In this document: positions 9,572 to 20,843 of the stretch, piece after piece
Numbering within the stretch: the stretch's first letter is position 1
Layout: each line of letters opens with the position of its first letter
NCBI RefSeq assembly: GCF_000165425.1
Contig: NW_001798967.1
Coordinates: forward strand, 593,657-657,656
Length of the DNA: 64,000 nucleotides
Direction of reading: 5' to 3'
Origin: Paramecium tetraurelia
Lineage: Eukaryota > Ciliophora > Oligohymenophorea > Peniculida > Parameciidae
The notes under the pieces: generated by a model
What the model was told of the DNA's origin: nothing
The model's database searches: none
Seen by the model: the letters and a program-made list of their open reading frames with translations, nothing else
Translations under genes and position numbers: made by a program

Positions 9572-12253
9572 TCATCTGCTATTGAATTTTTTACTTAAAT
9601 ACTTTCTAAATCTCTCAATTACTATAATGTAGTTGTGCTTTGGAAAATACCATTCATAGTATTACATATTTTCAAAGTCTCGAATTAATATTAACTAACC
9701 AACAGAACCAATCAAATCCGAAAACTACTATATAAATATTAAGTTTACTATAGGTTATGTATCGGAGCGATGCCAATTTATACTAAAATCATTACCGTTT
9801 AGTTTAGTTTAGGTATTTAGCATATTTGGACTACCTAAATTGCTTTACAATTATTGAACAACCTCTTTACTTTATAAAATGCTTGTTGAATGAACAGGCT
9901 ATTATTAAGATTACAATGAAGATTTCTTGTCTTAACCTCTATCAATTGTAAAGCTACTACTGATATTGGATTGTCTTTTCATTTATTCTTTTGTAAATAG
10001 CATCAAGGGAGTTTTATTAGGTTATTATAAGGGAGAGGGAGAATTACTTACTACAATTGAGTCATTATTGCTATTTACATTATTATTTGGTTTTAGTCTT
10101 GAGGTTCCATTTTCGGAGGCTTTTAGAGTTCTTATAGTTAATGTTCTATTGATATTGGAATCTGTATGAACTCGATCTCGTTCTCTTCCAGTAATCCCAG
10201 TTTTATTTGTTTTTGGGGATTTAATACTCTACTAATGAGTGTAAGTTTGAGTTAAATATTTTGATGTGTGATCCTCATCAGCAAATAATTGATATTCTTC
10301 TTCTCTGTCCTGCTTCCCCAAAAATTAATCTACCATATCCGTATTCTTCGAAATTATATTAAATTATTGGGCCCAGTTTACAGCTGTGATACTAATTAGA
10401 TTTTATTATGTCAAAGAGGAAACTCTCTTTTTCTCAAATCTATGGTATTTTAATCTCAAATTGGGGATAGTATATGTACTATTGGAAACAATTTTATTGT
10501 AGTTTGGCTAATAAAAAACTGCTGGACACATACAAGTTTCGTGTTGGTCCATGCAAATATAGCACACCTATAAAATAAGTAGTAATATGTACTTTATACA
10601 CACACCTTTGATTGTAGTGTATCATTCTGTCATACCACATTCTGTAAATCTGAAAATCTTGATTATGCATACACACTAAATCATAAAACTATTGATAGTC
10701 AATTACAATAATTTTGCATCTGGATTTTGCCACTATATTACATGGTGATAATTAGCAAGCAAAAAACTCATATTGATTTACAATACTAAATTTTTTTAAG
10801 ATTTGAACTCTTCTATTGTTGATTTTAATTGATAACTCTCCTTCTAATAGGAATATCAATTTACTCACACTTGAATTCTCTTATTAGATGATCTCACCTG
10901 ATTCCACTGTCTATTCTTTAACAAATTCGGATAAACTTGATTAGAATTAGGTACTGAATTGTTATTTTATGAATGTAGATTTTTAAATAATATCCAGATA
11001 ACTATGCAAATTCAGTGACCTTCTTAATTCATTTGGAAAATTCAATTCAAGTTGACTTGGATGAGAATCTACTTGTTTGTAATTTTGAACTTTTGACCAC
11101 AATAATTACCTAACTTAATGTTATATTCTGAAAGGTTGTTTGCTCATTGTATTTTTTCTTAATAACTATTCAAATAGTTCCTCTTTCTTTTTTAAATCAC
11201 ATGGAAGCTTAATGAAATTAATGAATTGTTGTGAAAAGTACAATAAAACTAAAAAACTTAAAATTCTATTCACAGAATTATAAATTTTATAATTTTAATC
11301 GTATATTTAGAAATCAAAATTAAATAATAAGGTTATTTGATCACATAACAAATATTTGTATTCTAGATCTTCATCTAGTATGTATTTCCAAAATTGTGCA
11401 CTATTATTTACATGTATTATTATAATGAGTATAGAAAAGAGGAAGCGAATCAATTTCTTTTCAGTCAAGATATTGATTGATTTCAATAATTGATAAACCT
11501 TGATCACGTTTATGATATTTGCAAATACAAAATGGGTTTAGTAAAATGCCAAAATGTTGATACTAATTATTGGCAAATCAATAAAGCTGCATGTTTTGTA
11601 ATCTATTACTTTAAAAATTGAGTATAAAAACACTATGATAGGGATATAGTCTTACCAAATATTATGAGTAGTTCAAATCTTTCATTGAAGATAGGAACCA
11701 ATATGGTGAACGAGATTAAAATCAAAATTAAACATAGGTCCAAAAGAGTTCTCTCGTAAGAATCTTTTAAAAACAAATTACAATTCAAAGGTTCTTTGTC
11801 TTCTGATTCTTCATTTATGGTGTCACTTGCCTTATCTTCTAAGAATTTTTGAAATTTCTTTGTTAGGTTCTATTATTTTTAAGAAATCCTTAAATTGTAG
11901 AGTAATTTCTGAATAAAGATTTTGGTAAGACCTTACACATTGTATTTGCGTAAAGAGTTAGAAAATTTATTAGTTACATAGAGAGGCTAATTCACCGATT
12001 AATCCAAAGGAGAATCAAATTTATCATTTTCTTTTAAGGAATCCTACTTATAAATTTCCTTATAGGTTTAAGATTTATATAAGCCCCTATTAATCTCGAG
12101 CGGGTTCTTCTGTTTTCGTTTCTTAATAGAAACTTCGGAATCAACATATATAGACTCGCTTTTCTAATCAATGATCTTGATTCCCATTTAGGTTAAGTTG
12201 GCTTGCCTGTAATGTTGCCCTCTAAGAGGACCTTACGAACGATGAGACATCAT
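9572..12253 (-). CDS. CNBD channel-like protein lacking a K+ pore signature
   Basis: 877 aa with two introns (23 nt near the S1-S2 region, 25 nt after the CNBD) in exact frame. A Lys-rich N-terminus is followed by hydrophobic segments in the place of a six-helix channel, then a C-linker (PNELRRSLNLHSYL) and a cyclic-nucleotide-binding fold (EIIQQENSSVSKLIFLLEGE). No TVGYG or similar filter is present between the last two hydrophobic segments, and the S4 position lacks regular Arg. The nucleotide cassette is also degenerate. After the CNBD comes a Cys/His cluster (CYICMDQHETCMC) resembling a zinc knuckle, then about 350 residues of Ser/Asn/Gln-rich tail. Likely a regulatory or vestigial channel relative rather than a K+ channel. 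Confidence 0.8.
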
Positions 12254-12486
12254 TATTAAATTTAATGAATAATTTATCAGATAACATTAAAAGCCTAAAA
12301 TTTATGAAAAGAACTGAAGATGAAGCCAAACCAATAAATAATTAACAATGGCAACTAAATTTCACAATTCCATAAAACTAATATTAGCAATTAATGTAAA
12401 ATCGTACAACAAATACCAAAGAAATTTTAGACATATAATAAAATTAATGTAGAGATAAATATGAAAATCAATGATAAATATCATAT

Positions 12487-12906
12487 TCATGTCATAATTT
12501 GTTTAAATTTCTATTTCTTCATATATGAGTCAATGCATTAGTCGAGTATGCCTTTCTTAGGTGGAGAAGACTATTGTGTTTTTGCTATCTTATTCCTGAT
12601 ATTTTAATTCCATTCTTTTATTTTCGAAATATATTCCTCACAATTTAAAGAGCAAGAAGATTCACTTTATTAATAGGCTTTGAATTTTAAAGGAGATTTT
12701 ATTTTTGGTACTCTGTACTTTTTTTCTGCACTTTAAGTAGATTATTTTTAGTTGCTAAAAAGAACCTTTGTTTGATTTTTAACCCTTAAATTGGATTGAA
12801 TAGACCTGCTTTTAGGGGCTTTATTGGCTATGGCTTAAAAGAATTCAGTTTCATTGAATTAGGTGCCACCTTTTATTCCTTTATAAGTGGTTGGATCATA
12901 CAACAT
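12487..12906 (-). CDS. small basic hypothetical protein
   Basis: 139 aa in a single frame from ATG 12906 to TGA. It is Lys/Gln/Ser-rich with no membrane segment and no recognised domain. An early GGTQFNETEFFQ stretch and a Cys pair (SCSLNC) are the only distinct features. The composition is that of many short ciliate proteins, and nothing points to a function. It sits alone between two same-strand genes, about 230 and 190 bp from its neighbours. Confidence 0.6.
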
Positions 12907-13096
12907 TCAACTATATATATAATTTATATTTCAATGTTTTATTAATATTCAACACATAGCTAAATTTAATAAAACTATTCATCTTAAAAATAAATAAATG
13001 ATAGAGTTCTAAAATGTGTATGTAATATAGGAGAGATAATGTAACAATTCTAATACAAAATGTTAAATATAAGATGAAATCAAATGTGTAATTTGA

Positions 13097-14043
13097 TCAT
13101 GCTTTGTTTAATAAATTGGTTTAATTTCTTTTTGTAGTTCTGGTAGTAAAGTAATTTGTATCTACTGAGAATGAGACTTTTTTATGTTTAACATTTGTAT
13201 AAGTAGATTTGATTGAGTAATTTCTCTTTAAACCTTAAACATGTTAACTGGTTTTTAAAATGCTTCTCACACTATGATCTTTGCTTGCATTACTCGAAAC
13301 CTAATCTCGAAATTGATCACTGAATTAAACATCTTGCGAATCTGAATTACGAGGATTGTTTTATTGACTTCCAAAACTCGCTAATAGGCTTTTTTCTTCA
13401 TCTTTCAAAGTTTGGATGGTTTTATTTTTGTCTCTTGTGGGAGTCCTCTATTTGAAGGAATTTACTGTCTAACTCACTTAAGAATTATAGGTCACAGTGT
13501 CATTATCTTTTTTGGGCGCGAATTGTGAATATTGTCTTGGCAAATATGTTTTAGAAGGTATATTTTGCATATTTTAGAAATCCTAAGAATTTTAGAAGGA
13601 GATAGATTGATTAAAGTGTGCACTATTGAAATCTGCTGAATCTAGTTTGCAATCCTAAAATGACATAAGTTGTTATTGTGATTAATTAAGCTTTTCCAAC
13701 TACTCTTTTTCTTCTAGTTATCTAGGTAATCATGTATAAACTACATCTATTTTATTCGATATCTTACTTCCTCTTCAATATCCTTCATAAACCTATTCAT
13801 TCTTGTTTACACAACTATTTCTGTTATCTTTCTCTATTAAATAAATGTAGGTATTTGCTAACTGTTTTCAAGACTGTTCTCATCAGCAATTAAATTATCT
13901 TCCAAATCAGTTCTACTCTTTTCATAAGTCCCTGTGCCTTTATTTGGTATGGATTTCACCCTTTAAACCGTTTTACTATCCTCCTCTGAATCCATGTTTG
14001 ACTGCACATAATTGGAGGAAGTGCAGCTATTACAAGAACCCAT
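13097..14043 (-). CDS. N/Q-rich protein with lipidation-type N-terminus
   Basis: 308 aa with one 20-nt intron. It begins MGSCNSCTSS: Gly at position 2 with nearby Cys fits dual N-myristoylation and palmitoylation, so membrane attachment is plausible. A short basic, Gln-rich coiled-coil stretch (EEKEQLEKLNQSQQQ) follows, then a long disordered Ser/Asn/Gln region. Near the C-terminus (around 13171-13188 on the + strand) is KKVSF, a match to the RVxF docking motif for protein phosphatase 1. No enzyme domain is present. A membrane-tethered scaffold or PP1 regulator is a speculation. Confidence 0.65.
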
Positions 14044-14289
14044 TGATTTAATGTATAATTAAAATTAAAATAATCTCGGAAATTGTAATTAAAATGTCCT
14101 TGAAGTAGAATCTTGATAAAAAACAGAATTGAAGAATTAAATGAAATTGAAATTCCATTTTTATTACTTTACATGATAAAACTTGTATTAGCCACTTAAG
14201 CAAAGGGATCTAAGAGTCTCAAATCAATTGTAATCGCATGAATTAATGGGAAGGGGATAGGAACTCATTTGGAATTATTAATAAAATTA

Positions 14290-15422
14290 ATGTAAAACAA
14301 AATTCTTGATAGCGTTTTTGTTTGTTTGATCTATGCTTTCTGTTCGATGGCATTTTCATTTTCAGCTAAGTTTCTTTTCAAAATCTTTGCCTTCCACAAT
14401 ACTACAATTGTAAGCATTAAGTATATTATAGATAGTTACTTCTCTATGAGACAACAATTAATATTGTCATTTGCACTTTATATAAAATAATCAAATACAA
14501 TAAGGAAAAGAAGGAAAAGAAAGACTCTTAGATGTCCATCTCATAATTGATTGTCACACAATTCAAAGAAAGAATGAAATAAAATAAATTAACTATTCCA
14601 TTTTCCATCACCTATGGAACTGGTGCCTACTGCGGAATGACAGCCTTATCCAAGATTAGCATACCACTGTAATCACTTAATTCAATAGATTAGCTTTCTA
14701 GCATTGAGAAGAACCTTGATATTTTTTGTCTTTGTTGTTCAAATTCTGATGGGAAAATAGAACTAATAAATAAGCTTCAAATTTATTATTTCAGTACTTT
14801 TTATTACTTCAGGAGCAATTATAGCAGGTAATTGATATAAAATAATCCATCTAGGTTTGGATCACTTCAATGATGATATTTAAGGATATGTATTATTGAT
14901 AATTAATAATATGCTCTCTGCTTTGAGTCTGCATATGGCCTAAAACCTAAACTAATCGTAATAATTCAGTCCCTTTGACTTAGTTTATAATAATAGCATC
15001 AATTTATGGCCAGTCTTATTGATAATAAGCATAGTTACTAAAGATATTTAATCATTTTTTGAATTTGAATCCCTCTATCGAACAGAATTTATGCTAAGTT
15101 TCTCTTTAGTCGCATTATTTGGTTTCTTTTTAAATTTAGCTACGTATAATTGCACAATGAAAAATTCACCATTTGCAATTGCATTAACTCATAATATAAA
15201 AGTAATTATTTATGTAAAATGTTTTAGGACATCTTTTCAACTGTTTTGAGTATCTTAGTATTTGCAGACATATAGCCAGATACATTTTTGACTTTTGGAA
15301 TTTCGTTGTCGTTTGTTGGATCATTCATTTATTCATTAACCAAGATGCAAGAGATAAAAAAGAAATAATAACAAACTATTGAATTGACAAATCAAGAAAT
15401 TAAAGTTTTAATTAAATAATGA
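14290..15422 (+). CDS. SLC35-type nucleotide-sugar / triose-phosphate transporter
   Basis: 342 aa with four introns (26, 25, 27 and 26 nt) in exact frame. About ten hydrophobic helices are spread over the length, in the order typical of the drug/metabolite transporter superfamily. Recognisable stretches include TYGTGAYCGMTALSKISIPL with a following ALRRT loop, and a C-terminal NSPFAIALTHNIKDIFSTVL helix pair with LSFVGSFIYSLTKMQE. These match Golgi nucleotide-sugar transporters (GDP-fucose/UDP-GlcNAc type) and related TPT proteins. The ATG at 14290 was taken because a hydrophobic first helix follows in the same frame. The substrate cannot be told from sequence; Golgi membrane is the likely site. 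Confidence 0.85.
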
Positions 15423-15459
15423 GAGTAGTATATAATTAGTGATTTAATATAAAATCATT

Positions 15460-17766
15460 TCAATATTTACATTCCTTATCTATTTTAAATTGAAATTACT
15501 TGATTTTCTTAATGTAAAATTAATTCCCCTAAAATTATTAATTGTTTATAATACCTCTAATAAACACTGAGTCAACTGAACCTAAAAATAATCTATTCTT
15601 AAAGATGTGTTTCTCAAATGAAAAATTAAAAATGTGATTGATTTTTTCGAAATTCAGTTTCCATGCTTTCAATGGATCAAATACGACTAAATCTGCTACC
15701 TTTCCTACTTCAATACTTCCCCTGTCTTTGAGATTCAAATATTGAGCTGGTCCTGAAGATACAAGTTATTGGAGTTAATTAAGTTTCGACACCATCCTTT
15801 TGTATTTTTGATTATTATTGTCCTTATTGTAGAAAGCCTATTTGATGACATTAGGATCTTGATCCTTTTTACAAAATAACAAAGTCCACAAAGCTTAGAA
15901 AGTGCATCCCACACTGCATAATCCACTTACAGCTTTTCGAAAGTCTCCTTATTCTTCGAATTTGTACAACCCATTAACATAGAGGTGTGAACTTGATATA
16001 CTACTAATCCAATTATTTTATGAAATCCCTTTTTATAACAATTGTTTATTGTATTTTTATCGAATTGGAGGATCAGATTTGTATTTAGTTACTCCATCAC
16101 CTATGTCATCACTATCTAATAGGAGATAGGGATATCCTATATCACTAAAAACTTAGTTATTGATAAGCTCTTTTATCTCAACCAAAGAAAAGGAAGAAGA
16201 AAACCCATGTAGAATTATGTTGCATTTGAATTATTGTTTGATCATCTTTTTCACTTTTTGAATAGCAAATTTTTCCCATGTTGCAGGTCGAAAGGCTAAA
16301 AAACATAAATAATCTCTGTTGAATCTATTATTGTTATTTTAATTTTATCGAGGCCTTGATTCTGAGAAATTGAGCAATAACATATCCCCAGATCCATGCT
16401 TTACATTTGACTTATCTTCCACTTGATGTAAGACCAACGCAAATCCAGTTTTGGATTGTCTTCTTTGTAAGAGTCCCTAAGTAGTTTAAGCTCTTGATCT
16501 TAGTCTGCACTCAGATTTTAGAGAGAGACTTTCTGGTGATGATATGTCTGAGGATTGTATAGACATTTGAGGACTGTGTCTTTGGTTGGAATCCTATTAG
16601 TTTGAATCCTTCTTTGATCCTAAAGGTGATTCTTGATCTTGAGTGGAAGGCTTAGTTTCTATCTTATATGAAGGATATTATAAGGGTTATTGTTATTGTT
16701 ATTATTATTGTTATTATTGCGATTGTATACTATCGGCATCATCATAGGGGAATTTATAATTTTATTCCATCTTTGGAGCATCCTTATATGTTATAAGTTC
16801 AGCTCTACTAATCAAAGAGATTTATGATTGCTCAGTAATCTATTTCGATTTTAATTTATAAATATTGGATTATAGTTTGGGTGATTGTGGAGCATCGTAT
16901 TAATCATCAAATTCTGAAATTCTCTTCTCATCTGAATTCTTATATTTTTTAACTATATTGATTGGAATAGATACCTATATCTTTAATAGGAGAATTGCTT
17001 TCATTCAGATAATCGATTTGTTACAAATATTTGGGATCATCATTTTGGATATTTTCATCGTCGCTAATGCATGATCCTGAGACTCCATCCGCATCAACCA
17101 AATCTAATTAAGATATATTCAATCGCTCGGCAAATGGTTTATTTCTGAAAGGCGATGTTATACCCAAATCTTTGTCAACAGTGTTTTGAGTATGTATAAA
17201 TAGACAGGCTGAGGAAGGCAATTGTTATAAAACTTATTGAAATTACTGGAGATCTTTAAAATATGTTCCCGAATAGGAAGGCAGCAAATGACAGTCGAAG
17301 CAGAATGCTCCTAACTTCAATAGTTTATCAATCTATACAAATATAGGACTTGACTTTGTACATCCTCTTTTTATCGAATTTTAGCCATTTAAATAAAATC
17401 AGTTTGTGATTTGGATTGCAATTATAGGACTTGGGATTGGAATTATTCTTGAGCATCCATCTCAAGATTCAGTTAATAAGGTTTGTTAACTATTAAGGAT
17501 GTGCCTCCAACAATTGCCAATCTATTAGTATAAAGTTCATACTTAGTAAATTCTTCAATATGATTCCACATGCTTAATGATACATTAGTATCAATGGCTG
17601 CTGGCATGAGCACTTAATTGTCATACACGTATTTAATAGGGTATTGATCTAATAATTCATTAGGTTCATGTAATATATGTTTAATGTACTCACCCTCAAT
17701 GCACACATATCCACTTATCAATTGATCTTTGTACAGTATGTATTTGCTCTGTATTGAGTACTTCAT
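15460..17766 (-). CDS. degenerate cyclic amidohydrolase (allantoinase/dihydropyrimidinase-like)
   Basis: 751 aa with two introns (29 and 22 nt). The C-terminal segment (GSIEVGKVADLVVFDP) is diagnostic of the amidohydrolase fold, and the N-terminal pieces (VCIEGEYIKHIL, MPAAIDTNVSL, GGTSLIV) align with the strand that normally holds the metal-binding H-x-H after G-x-x-D. Here that site reads AIDTNVSL: both His are gone. A later FIHTQ keeps one His. About 330 residues of Ser/Gln-rich, disordered sequence, including a poly-Gln run, are inserted in the middle of the barrel. The family hydrolyses cyclic amides or, as catalytically dead CRMP/CAD-type relatives, serves as scaffolds. Loss of ligands points to a pseudoenzyme. 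Confidence 0.8.
16681..16720 (-). repeat. poly-glutamine coding tract inside the amidohydrolase-like gene
   Basis: A run of CAA/TAA codons encodes about a dozen consecutive Gln within the disordered insert. Because TAA is read as Gln, this tract would look like a cluster of stops under the standard code. Confidence 0.8.
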
Positions 17767-17783
17767 AAATTAAATAAAATATT
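17767..17783. promoter_or_regulatory. 17-bp shared upstream region of two divergent genes
   Basis: Only A and T separate the ATG of the minus-strand amidohydrolase-like gene from the ATG of the plus-strand membrane-protein gene. Any promoter elements must overlap coding sequence of one or both genes, or transcription must start almost at the ATG. Confidence 0.5.
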
Positions 17784-19271
17784 ATGATTACTACTGAAAT
17801 AAATTCAAAAGACCCTATTGCTAATATGAGCTTGAATGAAAATTAAGTAGAGGACAGGGAAAATAAGGTAAGCAAATGATTAAGTAGAGTCCAAATGAGT
17901 TCATAGTTGTAGAGGTTGAGAAATAATAGGAATAATCCGCATTGTAAGAGATCTATGAAGAATAATTAGACAAGCAATAATTGAAGCTCAAGGAAATGGA
18001 GAGATTGGAAAGAATCAAAAAGTACTTACTCAAGATCATTATCAACTAGAATACCAATCACTTTGAAAAGATAGCTCTCTACAATTAATGAATTGTCAGA
18101 CCAATCTATCAATAATAGTTATTCTCCTCAAATTGATGTTGAACATCATCAACCTAAAATACTCAATAAAGATGTAAGATATCAAATTAACTAAATAGAT
18201 TTTATTTCAAATCCTGGAAGAAAAAAATAAACAAGCAGAGCAAATCTAGGTAGATAAGCAAAAATAACAAAAGAAGAAATTGAAGAAGAAAAAGAAGAAA
18301 AAGCAATTATCTCGACAATAAACCTAAACATCCTTGCCTATTCCAGAGATTAAATACCAATAAAATATCAACTTCAAATATTATTACGGAGATAAGAGAA
18401 TAGATTGTAGTTGGAAATTATTGTTTAGTTATTTTACAATCATAATATTAAGTAATATCACCCTTTAAACTATTGAGATAATCAGGTATTCTGAAAGTGT
18501 GTGTAAACTAAAAGGAATGGAGAATGTATTTATTTATGCGAATTAATTATTCTATATCTTGGGGAAGATTGGATTGTTAAGTTTAAACTATCAAGAATTT
18601 ACAAATACCTTACCTAATAAATCCAAAATTCCCTTATTCAATTCAGTTGTCTTTAGCTCAGTCTTTGTTGTGTTATCAATGCCATTATACGTTTTTGATT
18701 TTGTCTCATGTTAACCACGGAGTAAATTGATAACCCTATAAGAGAGTCTTCAAATATTGAACTTTTTTGATTGGGGAATGATAGCAGTTTTGGCAATCAT
18801 AATTATTATGCATTCCTGTCTGAAGATTTCACTTAAAAAGAAAACCTGGAAGAAATTGAAGTAAATCATTCCAAAATTAATAGAAAATTTCTCAAAGTGA
18901 TCTATTATCTATTATTACTCCTTGTACATCTTCTATAAGTTTTAGTCACTGCGACTTAAAACTTTAAACCCTTTATGCCTGCCATGATAATGGAAAACTT
19001 TTATCTTTGTTTTTCCCTCTTGGCAATGATCTATTTATCAATTAGAAAGTTCTGTTTTCATCAAGAACCCTTTCAATTCACACATCAAAAACTGTCTAAT
19101 GAACCTGTGATATTAATTTCAGATGAGAAATTGAATAATTGGGGATAAGAAGAGAAATTCTCAGATAACGACTCCGTTAAATAGAGTAAGAGAGCAAAAC
19201 TAAGTCCATCCACAAGTTAATTCAATAGTCAATAAATTCCAAACACTAATTTTCTGCCTTAAAAAGACTGA
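17784..19271 (+). CDS. multi-pass membrane protein with basic cytoplasmic N-terminus
   Basis: 463 aa with four introns (20, 28, 25 and 23 nt), exact frame. The first about 190 residues are charged and Gln/Lys-rich, with a coiled-coil-like stretch and a nearly pure poly-Lys patch around 18260-18305. Six hydrophobic segments follow, the last two after a short polar loop, and the C-terminal tail is Ser/Asn-rich. The arrangement (long soluble N-terminus, six helices, short tail) recalls channel or transporter topology, but I see no selectivity filter or known signature. Function unknown. Confidence 0.7.
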
Positions 19272-19314
19272 AATAACTTTATTTATTTATTTTATTTAAT
19301 TATTATAACCAAAA

Positions 19315-20007
19315 ATGCTGATCTTGGCTGGAATGAAGTTAAAGGATTTGTCTGAACAAACCCAAGAGTCTCAACCAACTATCAAACACTTAGATGTTTC
19401 TGTAACCAAATTTTATTATTTTAGAGTAATCTATTAAAATCTGGAAAGGAATTAGCTATGTTTCCAAATTTGGAAACCTTGATCATAGATAATAATTATT
19501 TCTTCAGATTAGATGACTTTCCAGTCTTACCAAATTTAATAACACTTAGCGCAAACAAAAATACTTTCAATAATTTTGACATGTAATCAACTTCTTTATC
19601 TCAGGTTTATACAACATTGCAAAGAGAAGTTTCCTAGGCTAAGTCATCTCAGTTTAATAAAGAATCCCATCTGTCCCATGTTTACCTAAGGGGAAGAAGA
19701 GAATATAAAGTATTAAATTATCGTCATCAATAGTTATCGAGCAAAATTCATTTAGGAACTTCCTTAATTAAAAAATCTAGATGGTACTCCTGTTAATCCA
19801 TTAGAGGCAGATCCTAATTTTTAAAAGCTTTAATAGTAAGCAAAATAATAACAAGTCTAAGTAAGTTGACCTTATTATTGTTTGTAGAATTATGATGAAC
19901 AAAAGAGAGGAACAATCGATTATAATGCCAAATATCAAAAACCTAATAGTAAAACTGTAAAAACCAAAAGTGAAGGAAATAGATTTGTTAAAAACACGCA
20001 TTTATGA
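19315..20007 (+). CDS. leucine-rich-repeat protein
   Basis: 206 aa with three introns (23, 22 and 27 nt). Two to three LRRs occupy residues about 25-110 (HLDVS, LETLIIDNN, LITLSANKN, LSHLSLIKNPICP), ending in an LRR cap-like segment (LPQLKNLDGTPVN) as in SDS22/LRRC-type proteins. The remainder is a Gln/Lys-rich tail. Such short cytosolic LRR proteins often bind phosphatases or ciliary components, but nothing here fixes a partner. The cap motif with LDGTPV is the best family marker. Confidence 0.8.
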
Positions 20008-20109
20008 TCATATAGTAATCAATATTTTTCGAAAATTATTATGCTAATTTCAAAAGATTAATTATTAAACTCTAATTAAAGCCTTTAATATTAATCCAAC
20101 TTTATTAAT

Positions 20110-20116
20110 AAAAAAA
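20110..20116 (-). terminator. Pol III oligo-T terminator of the 5S gene
   Basis: Seven A residues on the + strand give a T7 run immediately after the 5S RNA 3' end, as expected for RNA polymerase III termination. Confidence 0.85.
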
Positions 20117-20117
20117 G

Positions 20118-20236
20118 GGTTGTCAACACGAGGACTTCCCAAGCGGTCCCCCACCTTAGTACTAACCTCGCCTTAAGCCGCTTAACTTCGGAGTTCGAAT
20201 GGGATCCGGTGCTTTAGGCTTAGTATGGCCGACAAC
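20118..20236 (-). rRNA. 5S ribosomal RNA, copy 1
   Basis: A 119-nt sequence with the 5S layout: 5' GTTGTCGGCC pairing with the 3' end, the loop-A/helix-III region ATCCCATTCGAACTCCGAAG, and a 3' half ending in GACAACC before a T run. It is base-for-base identical to the copy at 42758-42876. Internal promoter elements lie within the gene, as in all eukaryotic 5S genes. It is a single dispersed copy, not a tandem cluster. Confidence 0.95.
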
Positions 20237-20843
20237 GATATTAATATAGCTTATTAATATTTATAATCCTAAATTAATTTTATTTACTAATAAAAACATC
20301 ATATTATTAAATAAATTTTAATAGATATTAGTGAAAAGAATGTTAAATAGTGCATTCTATTTTGTGCTTCATCCATCTTCTCATTAAAAGAAACTTATCT
20401 ATGATACTATTATAAAAATGGAAAATTTATAAGTGGATTAATCTTATAATCTAATTTTATTTTTTATTCAATAGACATTTTGTTCTTTAATATTATTTAA
20501 TTATAATTTTATAAATCATACTAGATTTATTGTGGTTTTAAATCAGATAAGTTTTATGATGATTATTTCTACTATTAATAATATATTGTTCTCTAAAGGA
20601 AGATGGAGAATAAATTCTAAAATAATTATATTTCTATTAATATTACGACTAATAATTTAATTGAAGATATTTTGATAAATTCACAATATCTACTGCCTTA
20701 ACCTTTTTCATTTTTCTACTTTGATGAGTAATATTTAATGTCTATATGTTTTCCTACAAATAATCATTGTCAGTCGGAGTTTATCAAAAAAAATATCTAT
20801 TAAAATGATCAATAGTTTAAAAAGGGATTTTAATTAAATAAAT
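20237..20843. other. AT-rich intergenic stretch
   Basis: About 600 bp of AT-rich sequence between the 5S gene and the cullin gene. Stops are frequent in all frames once TGA is counted, and I find no open frame with coding character, no RNA gene and no repeat. It presumably holds the cullin promoter near its right end. Confidence 0.6.

Noticed and set aside
9770-10830. Plus-strand frames with transmembrane-like segments and apparent introns
   Set aside because: The minus strand carries an uninterrupted frame of several hundred codons with a recognisable CNBD and its tail across the same bases; the plus-strand reading is a shadow created by the three-way freedom of TAA/TAG.
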